This document shows positions 62,466 through 64,000 of a stretch of 64,000 nt of DNA, piece by piece. Each line of letters opens with the position of its first letter. Positions within the stretch are counted from its first letter, which is position 1. This DNA comes from Fontibacter flavus. GTDB taxonomy: Bacteria > Bacteroidota > Bacteroidia > Cytophagales > Cyclobacteriaceae. The notes under the pieces were generated by a model. That model did not search any database. It saw nothing but the letters and a program-made list of their open reading frames with translations, and was not told where the DNA came from. The position numbers and the translations under genes were made by a program. The stretch is taken from assembly GCF_042432905.1 (NCBI RefSeq), contig NZ_JBHLWI010000013.1, positions 1 to 64,000 of the forward strand, given 5' to 3'.

Positions 62466-63489
62466 CAGCTCAACATATTTCCTTTTTACTTTTGGTATTT
62501 TAAGCTTCATTTTGCTATTTGGAGCTAATTTGGCATTAGGTTCAGTCCATATTCCATTGGGAGAGGTGATGGGATGGTTTTTCGGTCAGGAGTTTTCCAA
62601 AAATTCATGGGAAACCATTGTTACAGAATACCGTCTACCTAAAGCTTATACTGCCATTCTTGCAGGCATCACTTTGTCCATTAGCGGGCTTCAAATGCAG
62701 ACCTTCTTCAGAAATCCTTTGGCCGGTCCATTTGTGCTAGGAATCAGTGCAGGAGCTGGCCTTGGTGTGGCCATTATGATGATGGCAAGTTCGGCATTTG
62801 GATGGATGATCTATTCACAGGGTATTGGGCATTGGTCCACTATCGTGGCCGCCAGCTCAGGGGCAATATTGGTGCTTTTAATGATGAGTCTGATGGCTTG
62901 GAGAGTAAAGGACAGCATGACACTCCTCATAGTCGGTTTAATGTTCGGATCTGCGGTTTCGGCCGTGATTTCTGTCCTGGCATATTTTGCAGAAGCTGAC
63001 CAACTTAAACTCTTTACCATTTGGTCCATGGGTAGTCTTGGAGGAAGTCAATTCAACCAGCTTTGGGGATTTGGTTTTGCTGTTTTTCTGGGTTTAGTTC
63101 CCATTATTCTCATGTTGAAATCTTATAATGCGATGCTGCTTGGCGAAGCTTATGCAGAAAGTATGGGAGTTAATATCAAAAAGCTTCGCTGGGCAATGAT
63201 CATCTCCACGGGGATTTTGGCAGGAAGTGCCACCGCTTTCTGTGGACCGATAGCCTTTATCGGTATAGCGGTACCGCACATGGCAAGGTTGGTTTTCAAG
63301 ACAGGTGATCACAGAGTACTTTTCCCTGCCACTGCCTTGATTGGTGCCAACGTATTATTGGTTTGTGATGCGATAAGTCAATTACCAGGAAGTGCTCAAA
63401 CCCTCCCTATCAATGCAGTCACTTCTCTTGTAGGCGCCCCAATGGTCATATGGTTGATTTTAAGAAGAAACTTTTCAAAGGAATTCTAA
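62455..63489 (+). CDS. btuC: Cobalamin ABC transporter permease (FecCD family)
   Basis: About ten membrane helices are visible across 344 residues. The family segments ISGLQMQTFFRNPLAGPFVLGISAG near residues 75-100 (as ISGLQMQTFFRNPL and AGPFVLGISAG) and the C-terminal GPIAFIGIAVPHMARLVF contact the ATPase. The start is a TTG at 62455, inside btuF, giving an 11-base overlap. The stop shares one base with the next ATG (TAATG), a sign of coupled translation. FecCD permeases also serve iron and heme, but the locus favours B12. Confidence 0.87.
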   Translation: MKNNSSTYFLFTFGILSFILLFGANLALGSVHIPLGEVMGWFFGQEFSKNSWETIVTEYRLPKAYTAILAGITLSISGLQMQTFFRNPLAGPFVLGISAGAGLGVAIMMMASSAFGWMIYSQGIGHWSTIVAASSGAILVLLMMSLMAWRVKDSMTLLIVGLMFGSAVSAVISVLAYFAEADQLKLFTIWSMGSLGGSQFNQLWGFGFAVFLGLVPIILMLKSYNAMLLGEAYAESMGVNIKKLRWAMIISTGILAGSATAFCGPIAFIGIAVPHMARLVFKTGDHRVLFPATALIGANVLLVCDAISQLPGSAQTLPINAVTSLVGAPMVIWLILRRNFSKEF

Positions 63490-64000
63490 TGCAAGCATCA
63501 CAACCCATATTGGCAGCAAGCAACCTTAGTCTTGGTTATCAAAAATCGAAACAGACCAAGCCGATAGCAGATCAGATCAGCTTTTCATTGGAGAAAGGAA
63601 AGCTTACCTGTCTTTTAGGTCCAAATGGGGTAGGAAAATCAACACTCATTAAAACAATTATGGGACAAATCCCTGCAATTAGCGGGAGCATTTTTTTGAA
63701 TGGAAAGCCGATTGAAAATTTCTCCCAAAAAGCCCTATCACAAAAAATCTCTGTAGTACTGACCGAAAAAATCACAACCGGAACTTTGAATGTAAGACAG
63801 ATGGTCGAACTGGGCAGAATACCCCATACGGGATGGCTGGGAAGGTTATCGGGCAAGGATCAGCAAAAAGTCGAAAAGGCTATTCAGACTACCCATATTT
63901 CCTACATCGAAAAAAGTCCGCTGAGTGAACTTAGTGATGGACAACTTCAAAAAGCCATGATTGCAAGGGCTTTGGCACAAGATGGAGAGGTATTGATTTT
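63489..64000 (+). CDS. btuD: Cobalamin ABC transporter ATP-binding protein, cut by the window end
   Basis: The frame opens with the ATG at 63489 that shares one base with the btuC stop. It reads through the window end with no stop (about 170 codons seen). It contains Walker A GPNGVGKST near residues 43-51, a Q-loop region and a signature LSDGQLQK near 147, in which the usual LSGGQ has Asp in place of the first Gly. Walker B begins at the edge. A normal member would have about 255 residues. It should drive BtuC to import B12. Confidence 0.85.
   Translation, partial: MQASQPILAASNLSLGYQKSKQTKPIADQISFSLEKGKLTCLLGPNGVGKSTLIKTIMGQIPAISGSIFLNGKPIENFSQKALSQKISVVLTEKITTGTLNVRQMVELGRIPHTGWLGRLSGKDQQKVEKAIQTTHISYIEKSPLSELSDGQLQKAMIARALAQDGEVLI

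Noticed and set aside
1..64000. CRISPR arrays, insertion sequences, prophage genes, attachment sites and replication origins
   Set aside because: I looked on both strands and found no regularly spaced perfect repeats with unique spacers, transposase motifs, integrases or DnaA-box clusters.

Overview
The window reads as chromosomal DNA of a Bacteroidota bacterium, most likely order Cytophagales and family Cyclobacteriaceae (Algoriphagus/Belliella/Echinicola relatives). This placement is inferred. It rests on the fused LpxC-FabZ, the PglZ-type response regulator PorX (a regulator of type IX secretion), the long NagB with a PIG-L-like tail, DUF4296 and DUF4924 proteins, Bat-type genes, BtuB/BtuG-like cobalamin genes, frequent TTG/GTG starts without clear Shine-Dalgarno sequences, and -7 elements of the TAnnTTTG type. 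No transposase, phage gene, CRISPR array or rRNA operon was found, and the DNA is gene-dense throughout. Many gene pairs overlap by 4-30 bases, including several convergent pairs that share their stop regions.

Layout. 0-7 kb: ahcY and birA on the minus strand; rsfS, ftsH, lpxH and an exported propeller-like protein on the plus strand; then an FKBP prolyl isomerase. 7-10.4 kb: a sigma-54-type response regulator and its histidine kinase, with an inverted-repeat site upstream, then a lipoprotein. 10.6-16.2 kb: an LpxH-like phosphoesterase, a GT28-type glycosyltransferase, a probable glycosyltransferase gene remnant, a GH63-like glucosidase and rnhB. 16.2-29.4 kb: housekeeping and small unknown genes (DsrE-like, tRNA-Leu, folD, lepA, DUF4924, SF1 helicase, ACP phosphodiesterase, porin, ppa, a lone receiver protein, ald, tsaE). 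29.4-36.7 kb: porX faces an HD phosphohydrolase gene that leads into the lipid A block lpxD, lpxC/fabZ, lpxA and an ABC ATPase. 36.7-42.4 kb: mutS2 and DUF4296 on the minus strand; DUF58, a BatD-like gene and batA on the plus strand. 42.4-53 kb: a membrane protein, cystathionine beta-synthase, a ROK kinase, NagB-PIG-L, a DUF294/CBS protein, a gluconokinase-6-phosphogluconate dehydrogenase fusion and an exported amidohydrolase. 53.5-57.7 kb: katG with a palindromic OxyR-type site, a cold shock protein, a SixA-like phosphatase and an SDR. 57.8-64 kb: a vitamin B12 locus with BtuB and a BtuG-like lipoprotein behind a cobalamin riboswitch, and divergent btuF, btuC and btuD, the last cut by the window edge.

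How the genes work together. The clearest functional units are lipid A synthesis (lpxD, lpxC/fabZ, lpxA, with lpxH elsewhere), amino-sugar catabolism (ROK kinase beside NagB), gluconate entry into the pentose phosphate pathway (one fused protein), B12 capture at the cell surface and its passage through both membranes, and two-component control. I did not find a system I would call wholly new. The best candidates for a second look are the kinase-dehydrogenase fusion, the porX/HD divergent pair, the phosphoesterase-glycosyltransferase pair, the two gene remnants, the heptad-repeat spacer and the candidate operators upstream of katG and the sigma-54 regulator.
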